Source: Lyngbya aestuarii BL J (GTDB lineage Bacteria; Cyanobacteriota; Cyanobacteriia; Cyanobacteriales; Microcoleaceae). Taken from it: a stretch of 64,000 nucleotides of DNA. The stretch is taken from assembly GCF_000478195.2 (NCBI RefSeq), contig NZ_AUZM01000023.1:22224-86223 (forward strand). Direction: 5' to 3'. The position numbers and the translations under genes are program-made. The notes beneath the pieces were generated by a model. It saw nothing but the letters and a program-made list of their open reading frames with translations. It ran no database searches and was not told where the DNA came from. Of this stretch, positions 8,798 through 17,372 are shown piece by piece; position 1 is the first letter of the stretch; each line of letters opens with the position of its first letter.

Positions 8798-10642
8798 TTA
8801 ATCATTAACATCTTCAGGATTTTGAGATAAAATTAACGCACTGTAGGGGCCGATCGCAATATTTCCATTATACTCTAATCCATCTTTTTCACCTTCTTCA
8901 GCAATCATATCACACCCTCCAGAATTGCCAAAGTCGGAACTATAATGTTGGGAGTCACTATTAAAGCGTACCCGCCAAGTTCCCTTCTTAGGAAAGCCTA
9001 AATTATAACTATCATAGCTACGATCAGCAAGATTCAGAATAATCACAACATCACCTTTTGCACCGCCCGTTTCCCAACGATGAAAAGCGATAAGTTTATC
9101 ATTATTATTGAGGTGATAAACATTCACATTTTGACCAAGTAATCCTCGAGTATTACCCTCTAAATTTCGGCGTAAACGAATTAAATCTCGATACAGTGCA
9201 AATATTCCCTCAAAAGTTTCTCGCTGAGTTAGATCTAAGGGATCGGTATCTTCAAAGTCGTTATATTCAAGTAATTCTTGACCTTGAAAAATCATCGGAA
9301 TACCGGGAGAGGTGAGAATTAAAACCGTGCCTAATGTTGAGCGTTTGCGAGCAAACCAACTCTGAGCATTCCCAGGCCAAATTTCTTTGGGAAGTCGGGG
9401 TTCGTCGTGGGCTTCTAGGAAAATAACCCGCTCAAATACATCAAAATTATACTGATGAACAATTGCATCTCGAAGGGTATTCAAATCCCGTGAAGCATCA
9501 TCAGGAGCCTTAATTACCCCTCGAACGGGATGAATAAAATTTGGGTCCCATTGAGCATCAAATCCCGCTCCACCTGCACCCGTTTCTTTGGTGATCCAGG
9601 GGTTATTTCTGAGGTCTTCTGCAATATTAATCTTATTCGGAAAACGACTCTTAATTTCCTCATTAATCCACTGCATCAAACTCCAACCTTCGGGAATTTC
9701 TGTTCCATCTTCTTCCATCGAGCGGATATTTAAAGTTGAATCCCACCGCAGTCCATCAATGTGATATTCTGTTAGCCACATTAACGCATTATCGCGCAAA
9801 AATTGACGCACTTCTGGACGACCATAATCAGGACGAGTATTTCCCCATGCAGTTTTAGCTCGTCGATCATTATAGAAGTAAATCCCTCCTTTATCATTTT
9901 CACTCCAACCATCAAATTGCCACAAATCTAAATCACTAGGACCAAAGTGATTATAAACTACATCTAAAATCACTATCATGCCATTTTGATGAGCAGCATT
10001 CACAAATTCTTTAAAAGCTTGGGAACCCCCATAAGCCGTTTCAACGGCAAAAATATCAGAGGGATTATAACCCCAAGAAAAATCGGCTGCAAATTCAGCA
10101 CTGGGCATAATTTCAATCGCATTAATACCCAACTCTTTGAGATAGGGTAATGCTCGAATTGCACTTTTAAAAGTTCCGGGTTTTCCACCGGGTTTATCGG
10201 CGAAAGTACCGATGTGCATTTCATAAATAACTAATTCATTCCAATTGGGAGGAGAAAAGTCTTGATCTTCCCATGAAAAATCAGGAGAAACAACCACTGA
10301 ATTTCCATTGGAATTCGTAACTTCTCTAGAATAGGGATCTTTGCGTTTGTAGGTTTCGTCTGTGTCTTTATTAACGATAATGTAGCGATACTCATCACCC
10401 ACTTTGGCTTCGGGTAAATCCCCATACCAATATCCATTTTCTTCACTGTCTAAGGGATTGGCCGTCTCTGACCAATTGTTAAAACTACCCATAACATAAA
10501 CCTTTGAGGCGTTGGGCGCCCAGACCCGAAATGCGACCCCTTGGGAATGAACAATAGCACCCATTCCTGAATAAATCTGAGCCTTTCTAGGAGAATCCAG
10601 CAACATAGCTTTCAAGCCTTTAAAAAAACGGTTAATATTCAT
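8798..10642 (-). CDS. GH13 alpha-amylase superfamily enzyme with N-terminal CBM48 (branching-enzyme-like)
   Basis: This 614-residue protein acts on alpha-1,4/1,6-glucans such as glycogen. An N-terminal CBM48/E-set domain (about 25-125; VYVMGSFNNW) is followed by a (beta/alpha)8 barrel (about 135-500) and a C-terminal beta domain. The GH13 conserved regions are DVVYNHFG, GLRWDS (nucleophile Asp), IAEDL (acid Glu) and EAHDE (third carboxylate), so all three catalytic residues are present. It is closest in pattern to 1,4-alpha-glucan branching enzymes and trehalohydrolase-like members, but shorter than GlgB; exact specificity is open. A G-rich repeat tract lies about 125-160 bases upstream of its start. 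Confidence 0.88.
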   Translation of the reverse strand: MNINRFFKGLKAMLLDSPRKAQIYSGMGAIVHSQGVAFRVWAPNASKVYVMGSFNNWSETANPLDSEENGYWYGDLPEAKVGDEYRYIIVNKDTDETYKRKDPYSREVTNSNGNSVVVSPDFSWEDQDFSPPNWNELVIYEMHIGTFADKPGGKPGTFKSAIRALPYLKELGINAIEIMPSAEFAADFSWGYNPSDIFAVETAYGGSQAFKEFVNAAHQNGMIVILDVVYNHFGPSDLDLWQFDGWSENDKGGIYFYNDRRAKTAWGNTRPDYGRPEVRQFLRDNALMWLTEYHIDGLRWDSTLNIRSMEEDGTEIPEGWSLMQWINEEIKSRFPNKINIAEDLRNNPWITKETGAGGAGFDAQWDPNFIHPVRGVIKAPDDASRDLNTLRDAIVHQYNFDVFERVIFLEAHDEPRLPKEIWPGNAQSWFARKRSTLGTVLILTSPGIPMIFQGQELLEYNDFEDTDPLDLTQRETFEGIFALYRDLIRLRRNLEGNTRGLLGQNVNVYHLNNNDKLIAFHRWETGGAKGDVVIILNLADRSYDSYNLGFPKKGTWRVRFNSDSQHYSSDFGNSGGCDMIAEEGEKDGLEYNGNIAIGPYSALILSQNPEDVND

Positions 10643-10765
10643 CTCTGTCAGCTAGAAGAAGTTTAAAGTTCTAGCTGTAATATAAGAAATATGCTCCGAA
10701 CTGCCAAGTTAAGTTCCCCAGTGCCAAGGAGGGCCGCTTCGTTCTAGCCCTAAAACTTGATTTGT

Positions 10766-10806
10766 GGGGGGGTGGGGAGGTAGGGAGGTAGGGAGGTAGG
10801 GAGGAT
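10766..10806 (+). repeat. G-rich tandem octamer repeat, possible G-quadruplex
   Basis: A run of seven G and a run of four G precede four tandem copies of GGGAGGTA (the last ends in AT), from 10775 to 10806. Five or more G tracts separated by 1-5 bases fit the usual G-quadruplex pattern. About 50 bases further, a C-rich stretch with two ACCCTTTC copies could instead pair with it. It lies upstream of the GH13 gene. Confidence 0.75.
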
Positions 10807-10854
10807 TTTTATTAATAAAAAGCTATTTTTCCTCGGAAAAAACTCCTCTCCCCA

Positions 10855-11034
10855 TCACCCTTTCACCCTTTCACCCCCAACGGGATAGCCACTCCCCTCA
10901 ACGCGCTTGTTCCCGCGCACGGGGGTGGACTCACCATCAACCCCGGCAATTTTTAACTGAGAATGAAACAGCCCCGCCAGTGCCAAGGGTGTTTGGGTAA
11001 TGAAATGATCTGGGATCGGATCATTGAAGACCAT
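10855..11034 (-). CDS. Doubtful small ORF (59 aa)
   Basis: An ATG at 11034 opens 59 codons ending in TGA at 10855. The first half (MVFNDPIPDHFITQ...) looks protein-like, while the last third is encoded by low-complexity repeats (GTGAAAGGGTGA type). No ribosome binding site precedes the ATG. It could be a small gene running into repeat DNA or a chance ORF in a 500-base gap. Confidence 0.22.
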   Translation of the reverse strand: MVFNDPIPDHFITQTPLALAGLFHSQLKIAGVDGESTPVRGNKRVEGSGYPVGGERVKG

Positions 11035-11145
11035 AATTTTTAAAAATCAAGTCAGTTCGTTGATTTCCTTATAAAAGTTAATATTAGAAGATACAAATAT
11101 GATTTGTTAACTCACCTTAAGATAGATTTTGCTCCAAAAAACGGA

Positions 11146-12204
11146 TTATTGTAATTGAACGTCTCGGTTCACATCAATGAGGATTTTTCCATCCCGAATT
11201 AAACGGTATTCTCCACGCCAAGTTCCAGGAATCAAAGGCTGTTGAGGATTGTTTCTCTTGCCAATATAACCTAGCCAAGTCCGACTGGGTGAGTCAAGCC
11301 GTTCTTGGTGTTCAACCACAGTTCGACCTCGCGGATCATAAAGCTGATATTCGACGCGATCGCCGGAGAGTGTACCATAAGCTTGTATCCAAAATAAAAT
11401 AGCCGGATCGTCAGTATAAAAGAGAGTTTCAGTAAATTCTCCATCCCAGAGTTTATCTAAGTTCGGTGGTTCTGTCGCAAACCCAGCCCGAATTAACCCA
11501 GTTGGGGTGTAGGGAAGGGGTCGATCCCAAAGGGAATTTTGTCTGACATTACAACCGGATGACGCATTTGGCCCCACAAATGGATCAACCACTTGACCTT
11601 GATAACGTACACTCAGATGAACGTGGGGAAATGAAGCCAAACCGGAAGCCCCGACCAGTCCCAAAACATTGCCCGTGTCTACGATATCTCCGGGCTGCAC
11701 TTCAATACTCCCCTGGCGGAGATGACAATATTGAGTTTCCCAGCCAACACCATTGGAAATGATACTGTGATCAATCACAACGCCGTTCCCACATTCACTT
11801 CCTTCTACAGCATATCGGTCAAATTCATCTTGAACCCGACGATCTTCGACTCCATCTCGCACACGCAAAACCTTTCCAGGGGCAGAGGCTAAAACGGGTA
11901 CACCGTAGGCCATTATTCCTGCATCTGATATGGCAAAATCAGTTCCTTTATGACCATCATAGGTTTGCCGTCCGCACCCAAAATCAACAGCCGCGGTCGA
12001 GGGATCGCGATCGGGATAAAGTAAGATAAAACAATCTTCACCAATGTTACAGAGAATTGGGGGAGAAAAGCGAGGACTCGGTATGGTTTGGGCGATCCAG
12101 GTTTCGACTGTTAAACCGAGTTTGGGGTTGAGAACGTTAATGATAACTGTTAAGCTTAGAATTAGACTAAATAAAGCGAGATATTTTTTAAACCGTAAAA
12201 TCAT
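11146..12204 (-). CDS. Secreted M23 family metallopeptidase (LytM/peptidoglycan endopeptidase type)
   Basis: A 352-residue protein with an N-terminal hydrophobic export signal (about 8-28). The LytM/M23 zinc peptidase fold is indicated by HKGTD and by the HVH motif in FPHVHLSVRY, with a biotinyl-lipoyl-like loop QPGDIVDTGNVLGLVGASG between. These supply the expected zinc ligands (His, Asp, His), so it is probably active on peptidoglycan cross-bridges in the periplasm. The last 110 residues form an extra domain without a name I can give. It is transcribed alone. Confidence 0.88.
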   Translation of the reverse strand: MILRFKKYLALFSLILSLTVIINVLNPKLGLTVETWIAQTIPSPRFSPPILCNIGEDCFILLYPDRDPSTAAVDFGCGRQTYDGHKGTDFAISDAGIMAYGVPVLASAPGKVLRVRDGVEDRRVQDEFDRYAVEGSECGNGVVIDHSIISNGVGWETQYCHLRQGSIEVQPGDIVDTGNVLGLVGASGLASFPHVHLSVRYQGQVVDPFVGPNASSGCNVRQNSLWDRPLPYTPTGLIRAGFATEPPNLDKLWDGEFTETLFYTDDPAILFWIQAYGTLSGDRVEYQLYDPRGRTVVEHQERLDSPSRTWLGYIGKRNNPQQPLIPGTWRGEYRLIRDGKILIDVNRDVQLQ

Positions 12205-12289
12205 AGGAATTTTGTTAAATGTTTTTAGAGGTTGAAGTTTGCACCCTCTATTTTATTTTGAAATTAACCGTTTTTGACCTCACCCCCAA

Positions 12290-12312
12290 CCCCTCTCCTA
12301 CGAGGAAAGGGG
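12290..12312. repeat. Dispersed hairpin repeat, ACG-triloop family (copy 1)
   Basis: CCCCTCTCCT and AGGAAAGGGG pair with one mismatch around the triloop ACG. Related hairpins occur at 18290-18314 and, inverted, at 18398-18418. It also sits where the M23 and glycine-zipper genes need separating. Confidence 0.65.
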
Positions 12313-12346
12313 TGTCTAGTCAATTTACCCTACCCCCTAGCTTAAA

Positions 12347-12997
12347 TTAACGAAAAACGAGATCTGATTGTAATCTTAAATCTAGGTCTTCTTCGGGACG
12401 AATCACTAGAACTTCGACTTTCTCCCGTCCTAAGAATACACCCGCGATCGCACCGAGTCCGGCACCCCCTAAGACTTCTTCGGTGGCGATCGCTTTATCT
12501 CCGACAATTCCTGCAATGGCTGTTGCTGCGGCTGCCCCAATTGCAGCCCCTTTGAGAATATCACCCGCAGAAGCCCCTTTACGAATGGTTTCGGTACGAG
12601 TCACGACTTGAGAATTGGCGTTGAGGCGATAGCGCCGACCATTTCCCAGGATGACTTCATCGGCGATAAACTGAGAACCCCCAGAGGCAGGGCGCAATTC
12701 TCCGTTAATTTCTGACCCCTGGGGAAGCCAAACTTGTCCGTAGGTTGTCCGAACCTCTTTTGAGACTTTGAGGGTTACAGGGACGGTTTCCTCGGGGGTA
12801 AGGACGATTTTCTCGGCGGTTTCGTATTCAATGGGAATCAGGGTTCCGGCGGTAATTCCATCGCGTCGGAGAGAACCGGGGAAACGTTGGGCGACGGCGG
12901 GGTTGGGGTTAAAAATTACGGGGGTCGCCACACTAACGGTTAACCCCAATGCAATTAATAGAGATGTTCCGGAACGGTTTAATTTGGAGGTGAACAT
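12347..12997 (-). CDS. Exported glycine-zipper protein of unknown function
   Basis: The protein has a signal peptide ending near NPAVAQ. A beta-rich region (about 40-130) contains VPVTLKVSKEVRTTYGQVWLPQGSEI, which recalls the TrbI/VirB10-type beta barrel. A Gly/Ala-rich helical pair (about 140-195; GAAIGAAAATAIAGIVGD and GGAGLGAIAGVFLG) of glycine-zipper type follows, as in outer-membrane lipoproteins. I place the start at ATG 12997, which has AAGGA 10 bases upstream; an ATG at 13015 is in frame. Role unknown, probably envelope-associated. Confidence 0.8.
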   Translation of the reverse strand: MFTSKLNRSGTSLLIALGLTVSVATPVIFNPNPAVAQRFPGSLRRDGITAGTLIPIEYETAEKIVLTPEETVPVTLKVSKEVRTTYGQVWLPQGSEINGELRPASGGSQFIADEVILGNGRRYRLNANSQVVTRTETIRKGASAGDILKGAAIGAAAATAIAGIVGDKAIATEEVLGGAGLGAIAGVFLGREKVEVLVIRPEEDLDLRLQSDLVFR

Positions 12998-13316
12998 GAT
13001 CGGAGCGTCCTTCATGCGAGTCGATTTGTTTAATTCTCAAGACGTAGAGTTGTTCAAATTGGTTCACTTTTCCAGGTGTTAGCATAACATTCTTGATTGT
13101 TAACACCTGATTTTTCTGTGGGGAAATCCTGTAGGGTCAGTTTTGAGGGAACACCGGATCGGGGAACAGGGAAAATTGATCATTCATAATTCATAATTGA
13201 ATTCATCATTTATTAATCCATAAACTTTTAAACTGGTAAAACGTAGGGGCGCTCTTGCTTGCACCCCCAAACTAACAAACCGAATTAACCCCAACTTTAG
13301 CCTCAAAATCTAACAA

Positions 13317-13562
13317 CTACTTCTTACATTTTGGGGAATGTTTATGTTTGTGAGGAACGGGGTCATATCCGCCCGGATGAAAGGGATGACAGCGGAGAAT
13401 TCTTTTAATTGCCAACCATCCCCCTTGAATCACGCCAAAACGTTCAACCGCTTGTATTGCGTAGGTTGAACAGGTGGGTTGATATCGACAACTGGGGGGT
13501 AATAAGGGAGAAATAAACATTTTATATCCCTTAATTAATATTACCACAATTTTCTTGATCAT
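13317..13562 (-). CDS. yidD: Membrane protein insertion efficiency factor YidD
   Basis: The short basic protein [16 protein letters not shown]... contains the YidD core [43 protein letters not shown]. YidD assists YidC-mediated insertion of inner-membrane proteins. I place the start at 13562, where ATGA overlaps the stop of the upstream amidohydrolase gene by 4 bases, implying translational coupling; an ATG at 13577 would add five residues. In many bacteria yidD sits with rnpA and yidC, but here it follows an M20 hydrolase. Confidence 0.93.
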   Translation of the reverse strand: MIKKIVVILIKGYKMFISPLLPPSCRYQPTCSTYAIQAVERFGVIQGGWLAIKRILRCHPFHPGGYDPVPHKHKHSPKCKK

Positions 13563-14779
13563 TGCTGTTTTGAACAATATTTTTCAACGCAACGCACGAA
13601 CATTTCTACGCCCATTCCCAACGCTGTTTCATCGAAATCAAACCGGGGATGATGATGGGGATAGGCTAAATCTTTTTCCGCATTTGCCGAACCCAAAAAG
13701 AAATAACAACCGGGAACTTCTTGTAGGAAATAGGACATATCTTCGCCGCCCATTGTTTGACATTCGGGGACAATTCCGACGGGGGTTTCTACTACCGTTT
13801 CCGCGACACTTCTGACTAACTCTGCTATGCGACTATCGTTAATAACTGGGGGATAAAACGAATAATAATTCAAATCGTAACTCGCCCCCTGACCCTGACA
13901 AATTCCAGCGATAATATCTTCGGTACGTTTACCAAAAAATCCCGCATATTTGGGGTTAAAATATCGCACAGTTCCGGTCATTTTGGCTGAGTCTGCAATC
14001 ACATTATTGGCGTGTCCGGCGTGAAGGGAACCGACTGTTACCACCGCAGATTCTAACGGGTCAACATTACGAGCAACAATGGTTTGTAGAGCATTAACAA
14101 TTTGGGCTGCAACCACAATAGAATCAACTGTTTGATTGGGCATCGCCCCATGTCCGCCCTTGCCTTGAATCGTGCATTCAAACAACTCGACCGCCGCCAT
14201 TAATGCTCCACTTCTCACCCCAACTGTTCCTAATTTTAAATTATTCCATAAATGTAGTCCGATCATCGCATCAACATCAGGATTTTTTAACACTCCTGCT
14301 TCAATCATCGGTTTAGCACCGCCTGGGCCTTCTTCTGCGGGTTGAAAGATGATTTTAACTATTCCTTGAAAATCTTGACGATGATTGGCTAAATAATAAG
14401 CGGTACCCAATGCAATAGTCGTATGTCCGTCATGTCCGCAAGCGTGCATTATCCCGTCATGTTGGGACTTATAAGAGACTTGATTTTCTTCTTGTATGGG
14501 TAAAGCATCCATGTCCGCCCGAATTCCTAAAACTGGCCCGGGCTGATGACCTTCTATGGTGGCGACTATTCCGGTTTTGGCAATTTCGGTTTGATGTTCA
14601 ATTCCCCAAGCTTTTAATTTCTCTGTAATAAATTCTGCGGTTAACTGTTCTTTAAACCCCAATTCAGGACGTTGATGAAGTCGGCGACGCCATTCGACTA
14701 ATTGGGGTTGTAAATTGCGAATTTCTAGTCGCAGTTGAGAGAGGTTATCGGTGTTGAGGGCAGGAACAGTTGAAACCAT
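13559..14779 (-). CDS. M20 family amidohydrolase (N-acyl-amino acid / IAA-amide hydrolase type)
   Basis: This 406-residue metallohydrolase cleaves N-acylated amino acids or similar amides; natural substrate not deducible. Family signatures are [18 protein letters not shown] (metal-binding Cys/His), [11 protein letters not shown] with the catalytic Glu pair, and the dimerisation insert with GGHGAMP. The late [10 protein letters not shown] segment supplies another metal ligand. Length is typical. It overlaps yidD by 4 bases, so the two form an operon. Confidence 0.92.
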   Translation of the reverse strand: MVSTVPALNTDNLSQLRLEIRNLQPQLVEWRRRLHQRPELGFKEQLTAEFITEKLKAWGIEHQTEIAKTGIVATIEGHQPGPVLGIRADMDALPIQEENQVSYKSQHDGIMHACGHDGHTTIALGTAYYLANHRQDFQGIVKIIFQPAEEGPGGAKPMIEAGVLKNPDVDAMIGLHLWNNLKLGTVGVRSGALMAAVELFECTIQGKGGHGAMPNQTVDSIVVAAQIVNALQTIVARNVDPLESAVVTVGSLHAGHANNVIADSAKMTGTVRYFNPKYAGFFGKRTEDIIAGICQGQGASYDLNYYSFYPPVINDSRIAELVRSVAETVVETPVGIVPECQTMGGEDMSYFLQEVPGCYFFLGSANAEKDLAYPHHHPRFDFDETALGMGVEMFVRCVEKYCSKQQ

Positions 14780-14866
14780 AGAGTTTTAGGGATTAGGAAT
14801 TTTGCAGCTAATTACATGATCTCTTATTATAACTGTTCTCACACCCCAAATAAAAGCCGGGGGGTT

Positions 14867-14890
14867 GTATTGTTGTCAAATTGTTGAATC
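14867..14890 (-). promoter_or_regulatory. TTGACAACAA-type site upstream of the amidohydrolase gene
   Basis: On the minus strand, TTCAACAA is followed two bases later by TTGACAACAATA. The same TTGACAACAA core recurs at 16574 (plus) and 22196-22205 (minus), and a variant TTGACAATAA occurs at 16686. It lies about 90 bases before the amidohydrolase start and could be a -35 element or an operator. Confidence 0.35.
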
Positions 14891-14951
14891 TTTCCCCCAA
14901 CTCCCTCTGCGGAAATGAAAGGGGGAATTCATACAATCACTAATGAGTAAA

Positions 14952-15230
14952 TTAGTTGGCAGCAATTTGAACATCTACGGTTTGTTTACCGGGATTTTCT
15001 GCGGCTAATTCGGCTTCGGCTTCGGCGATGGTATCTTCCCAAAGTTCTCCCACTTCGGCGAGCGCTTTTTGTCCGTTATGATAAAGTTTAACGCCGCTTT
15101 TTATACTGGCTTTGGCGACAGTTTTGGCAACGGGAACGAGTAGGGGAACTAAGACTAATGCACCGACTCCGACCGCTGCGGTTGTCACTGATGTTTGTTT
15201 GAAGGTTCTCAATAGATGAAGGTGTGCCAT
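14952..15230 (-). CDS. DUF5132-type small membrane protein (copy 1)
   Basis: The small protein MAHLHLLRTFKQT... has one hydrophobic segment (VGVGALVLVPLLVPVAKTV) followed by an amphipathic stretch KASIKSGVKLYHNGQKALAE and an acidic Ala/Glu-rich tail, the pattern of DUF5132 proteins. I choose ATG 15230 because GAGGAA precedes it at about 8 bases; the frame can extend to TTG 15254. It starts 48 bases after the HMA2 gene and is likely in its operon. Two relatives lie at 18630 and 18950. The family has no assigned biochemical role that I know. Confidence 0.82.
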   Translation of the reverse strand: MAHLHLLRTFKQTSVTTAAVGVGALVLVPLLVPVAKTVAKASIKSGVKLYHNGQKALAEVGELWEDTIAEAEAELAAENPGKQTVDVQIAAN

Positions 15231-15278
15231 GATAAATTTCCTCGCTTTATTCAAAGGGTGAAAAGGTTTTGCGTTGAA

Positions 15279-16325
15279 CTAGCCGACCGTCTGAGGTGCG
15301 GGACGACCTGCCATAAAGTTTAAAAACATTGACAGCATGGAAGACTTAAATTCTGAAAATTTTCCTTTTTTCTCCGGAATGTTTGGGGTTGAATTGACGG
15401 CGGTTTCTGAAACGGTTTCTACTTTTGGTTTAACCGAATTTTCAACAATATTTTCGACTATTGTTTCGGGTTTTGCTTCTTCAATGGATGGGGCGACTTG
15501 TATTTCGGAAGTTGTTACCGGAGTGGTTAATATTTCAGAAAGATTGGGTTGGCTTTCTGCAACTTTCTCAAACAAACGGTTTAACTCACTCTCCAGTTTG
15601 ACAACACTATTAAATTGATGAATGATTGTCACCGAAGCGGTTGTGGGATTAATATTAATGGTTTTAATCCCAGAAATTTGTTCGGCGAATCTTTCTAGGC
15701 GTTTGGCGTAACGGGAATCTTCTCTGACTTGCGGAACTCTCAGCCGAATTCGTCCGGGTGTTGAATGAATGACGCTGATTTCTAAGTTTTTGTCTTGAAG
15801 ATTGCTAGAATTTTTGGGATTCAAATTGGCGGTTAATAATGCAGCGTTCTTCAGTTGGGGTTTGACGCCGTTGATGACTTTTGCTGTGGCTTGACTGGTT
15901 GCGTAGGAAACCGGAAGCGATACCCAACCGCTAAGTCCTAAATGTCGGTTTAATAGCATCGCTGCAATCATCCGAATTAAGGTTTCAATCACTTCTGTTG
16001 AGGGTTCGGATGTTGAGGTCAATTTAACCGCTTCATCGGGAGAAAGGTGCTGACTTTCTGATTGATTTTTGAATTGATTTTCTAATGCACAGTGAGAAAC
16101 GGTTAACTGTGCTAAAAGTTGAGATAGCGAGAGTTTTCGCGTGTCAAATTTTAACACCAAACTCTCGGTGTTGGGATGTAAAATAACGCTGTAGACTCCT
16201 TCTATTTGTCGCAGGTTTTGGGCGACTGTTTCTTTGTGACTCCTGACTTTTATTCGCACACGTCCCGGCGTTGCATGAACCACTTCAATTGCTGTATTAA
16301 TCGGTTGCGGGGTCGTGTTGGTCAT
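15279..16325 (-). CDS. Protein with two HMA2 domains
   Basis: Two ferredoxin-like HMA2 domains are visible at about 10-75 and 185-255, each starting with the signature H(A/S)TPGR(V/I)R(I/L)(K/R)V. They lack the CxxC of classical heavy-metal-associated domains. A hydrophobic stretch (about 112-140) between them may associate with membrane, and a Val/Glu/Pro-rich linker leads to a short hydrophobic C-terminal helix (SSMLSMFLNFM). HMA2 domains with conserved basic residues (also described as CoBaHMA) have been proposed to bind anionic partners rather than metal. A near-perfect AAAGGAGGTGGAAT ribosome site precedes the ATG. A DUF5132 gene follows. Confidence 0.85.
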   Translation of the reverse strand: MTNTTPQPINTAIEVVHATPGRVRIKVRSHKETVAQNLRQIEGVYSVILHPNTESLVLKFDTRKLSLSQLLAQLTVSHCALENQFKNQSESQHLSPDEAVKLTSTSEPSTEVIETLIRMIAAMLLNRHLGLSGWVSLPVSYATSQATAKVINGVKPQLKNAALLTANLNPKNSSNLQDKNLEISVIHSTPGRIRLRVPQVREDSRYAKRLERFAEQISGIKTININPTTASVTIIHQFNSVVKLESELNRLFEKVAESQPNLSEILTTPVTTSEIQVAPSIEEAKPETIVENIVENSVKPKVETVSETAVNSTPNIPEKKGKFSEFKSSMLSMFLNFMAGRPAPQTVG

Positions 16326-16573
16326 ATTCCACCTCCTTTGGGGGAATCTAGAGTAGATGCTGAACTTAATCCCTTGGTGCCAGAGTCGGTTAAACGAAGG
16401 TTAAGTTACTTTCTAATTCTAGATTAATCCTTTTTGCTTCTAATGACAAGTAGAACTCTTTTTTTTTTACAAATTTTATTGTTCAAAAGTTCGTATAAAA
16501 CTTGCGCTGAGTCGATTTCAGGTCTTTTGTCTCGGTTCATTTGGGAAATTTTTAAATGATTCTAAAAAGTTAA

Positions 16574-16595
16574 TTGACAACAATATTCAATTGTT
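16574..16595. promoter_or_regulatory. Candidate operator 1 in the divergent HMA2/regulator intergenic region
   Basis: TTGACAACAATA leads into ATTCAATTGTT. Within it AACAAT (16579-16584) and ATTGTT (16590-16595) are a perfect inverted repeat with a 5-base spacer. A sister site lies 112 bases downstream. Confidence 0.4.
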
Positions 16596-16685
16596 TAAAT
16601 CCCGCTTTTTTTACTAAGATTTAGGCAATAATTTGGTTACGGCTTAAGGATAATTTTGTTAGGGTTTCCAGACAATCAAAATTTA

Positions 16686-16710
16686 TTGACAATAACCTTC
16701 AACTGTTGTC
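16686..16710. promoter_or_regulatory. Candidate operator 2 in the divergent HMA2/regulator intergenic region
   Basis: TTGACAATAACCTTCAA continues to CTGTTGTC. It matches site 1 at most positions (TTGACAAyAAy-n-TTCAAyTGTT) and has outer arms GACAA/TTGTC. The repetition of a 22-base pattern in one 545-base intergenic region suggests a protein-binding site. Confidence 0.4.
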
Positions 16711-16768
16711 GGGGTTGTTGGGATGCACGCCCCCTCTCCGCGCAACATAACCCAAAGTCTATATTTCC

Positions 16769-16822
16769 GTCACAAAATCTATACCTTCTTCTATAAAAGT
16801 GTTTTAGATATTGTCACAAAAT
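16769..16822 (+). promoter_or_regulatory. Direct repeat GTCACAAAAT upstream of the His-rich gene
   Basis: GTCACAAAAT occurs at 16769-16778 and 16813-16822, 44 bases apart, each followed by a similar seven-base stretch ending in ACC. The second copy overlaps the -35 element of the predicted promoter, a position suited to repression. Confidence 0.4.
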
Positions 16823-16839
16823 TAAAACCGGTCTAAGAT
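16811..16839 (+). promoter_or_regulatory. Predicted sigma-70-type promoter of the His-rich gene
   Basis: TTGTCA (16811-16816) and TAAGAT (16834-16839) are separated by exactly 17 bases. Transcription would start near 16846, leaving a leader of about 26 bases that contains AGGAG before the ATG at 16872. Confidence 0.6.
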
Positions 16840-16871
16840 AGAGACATCGCAACGCAAGGAGTTGAACGAAT

Positions 16872-17246
16872 ATGCACAGAAGAGGAGGATGTCGTCACGG
16901 TGCCGGACGTCCGGGGGCTTGGAGACACGGGCAAACCCAAACCATTCGCGTACCGATGGCGCTGAAAGAACAGTTGCTCGAAATTACCCGACAGTTGGAT
17001 AATGGGGAGACGGTGGGCTTCGCAGAGAACGACCTACAAGCGTTGATGAATCGTTGGCAACAAGAATGTAATGCAGCTTCGCCCGATGCGGTAGAATGGC
17101 AAAAAGTCCGTCAACTTTTGGCCGAACTTCAGCAGGTTTTATTGACATCAAGCCTTGAGTCGGGATGCGGAAACCGCAAGGGTCACAGAGGTCAAGGTCA
17201 CTGTGGCGGACACCATCACGAAGTCGTTGAAACGCCGATTATTTAG
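16872..17246 (+). CDS. Small His/Cys-rich protein with a regulator-like N terminus
   Basis: The 124-residue product begins with a basic Gly/Arg/His segment followed by QTQTIRVPMALKEQLLEITRQLDNG. This resembles the short N-terminal module (GRP...T+TIRVP...L..ALD) found in small cyanobacterial and phage DNA-binding proteins. The C terminus is GCGNRKGHRGQGHCGGHHHE, with closely spaced His and Cys that could bind a metal. A strong promoter and AGGAG ribosome site precede it, and it diverges from the HMA2 operon. A metal-responsive autoregulator of this locus is plausible but only inferred; it could equally be a metal buffer. Confidence 0.72.
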   Translation: MHRRGGCRHGAGRPGAWRHGQTQTIRVPMALKEQLLEITRQLDNGETVGFAENDLQALMNRWQQECNAASPDAVEWQKVRQLLAELQQVLLTSSLESGCGNRKGHRGQGHCGGHHHEVVETPII

Positions 17247-17372
17247 TCGCAATTTGTTGATCCCCCCTGCTGTTTTGAAAGGGGGGTTGGGAGAGGGAAG
17301 GGGTTAGTTTTTAGTTGCTCTTAAAATTAAAATTCTGTTTGCCGTCCTCATTTTTGGAGTTGCTATCCGATT

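Noticed and set aside
12347..12997. Glycine-zipper protein as a calcyanin homologue linked to the HMA2 locus
   Set aside because: It has a signal peptide, a TrbI-like beta region and only one glycine-zipper pair, and lacks an HMA2-type N-terminal domain.
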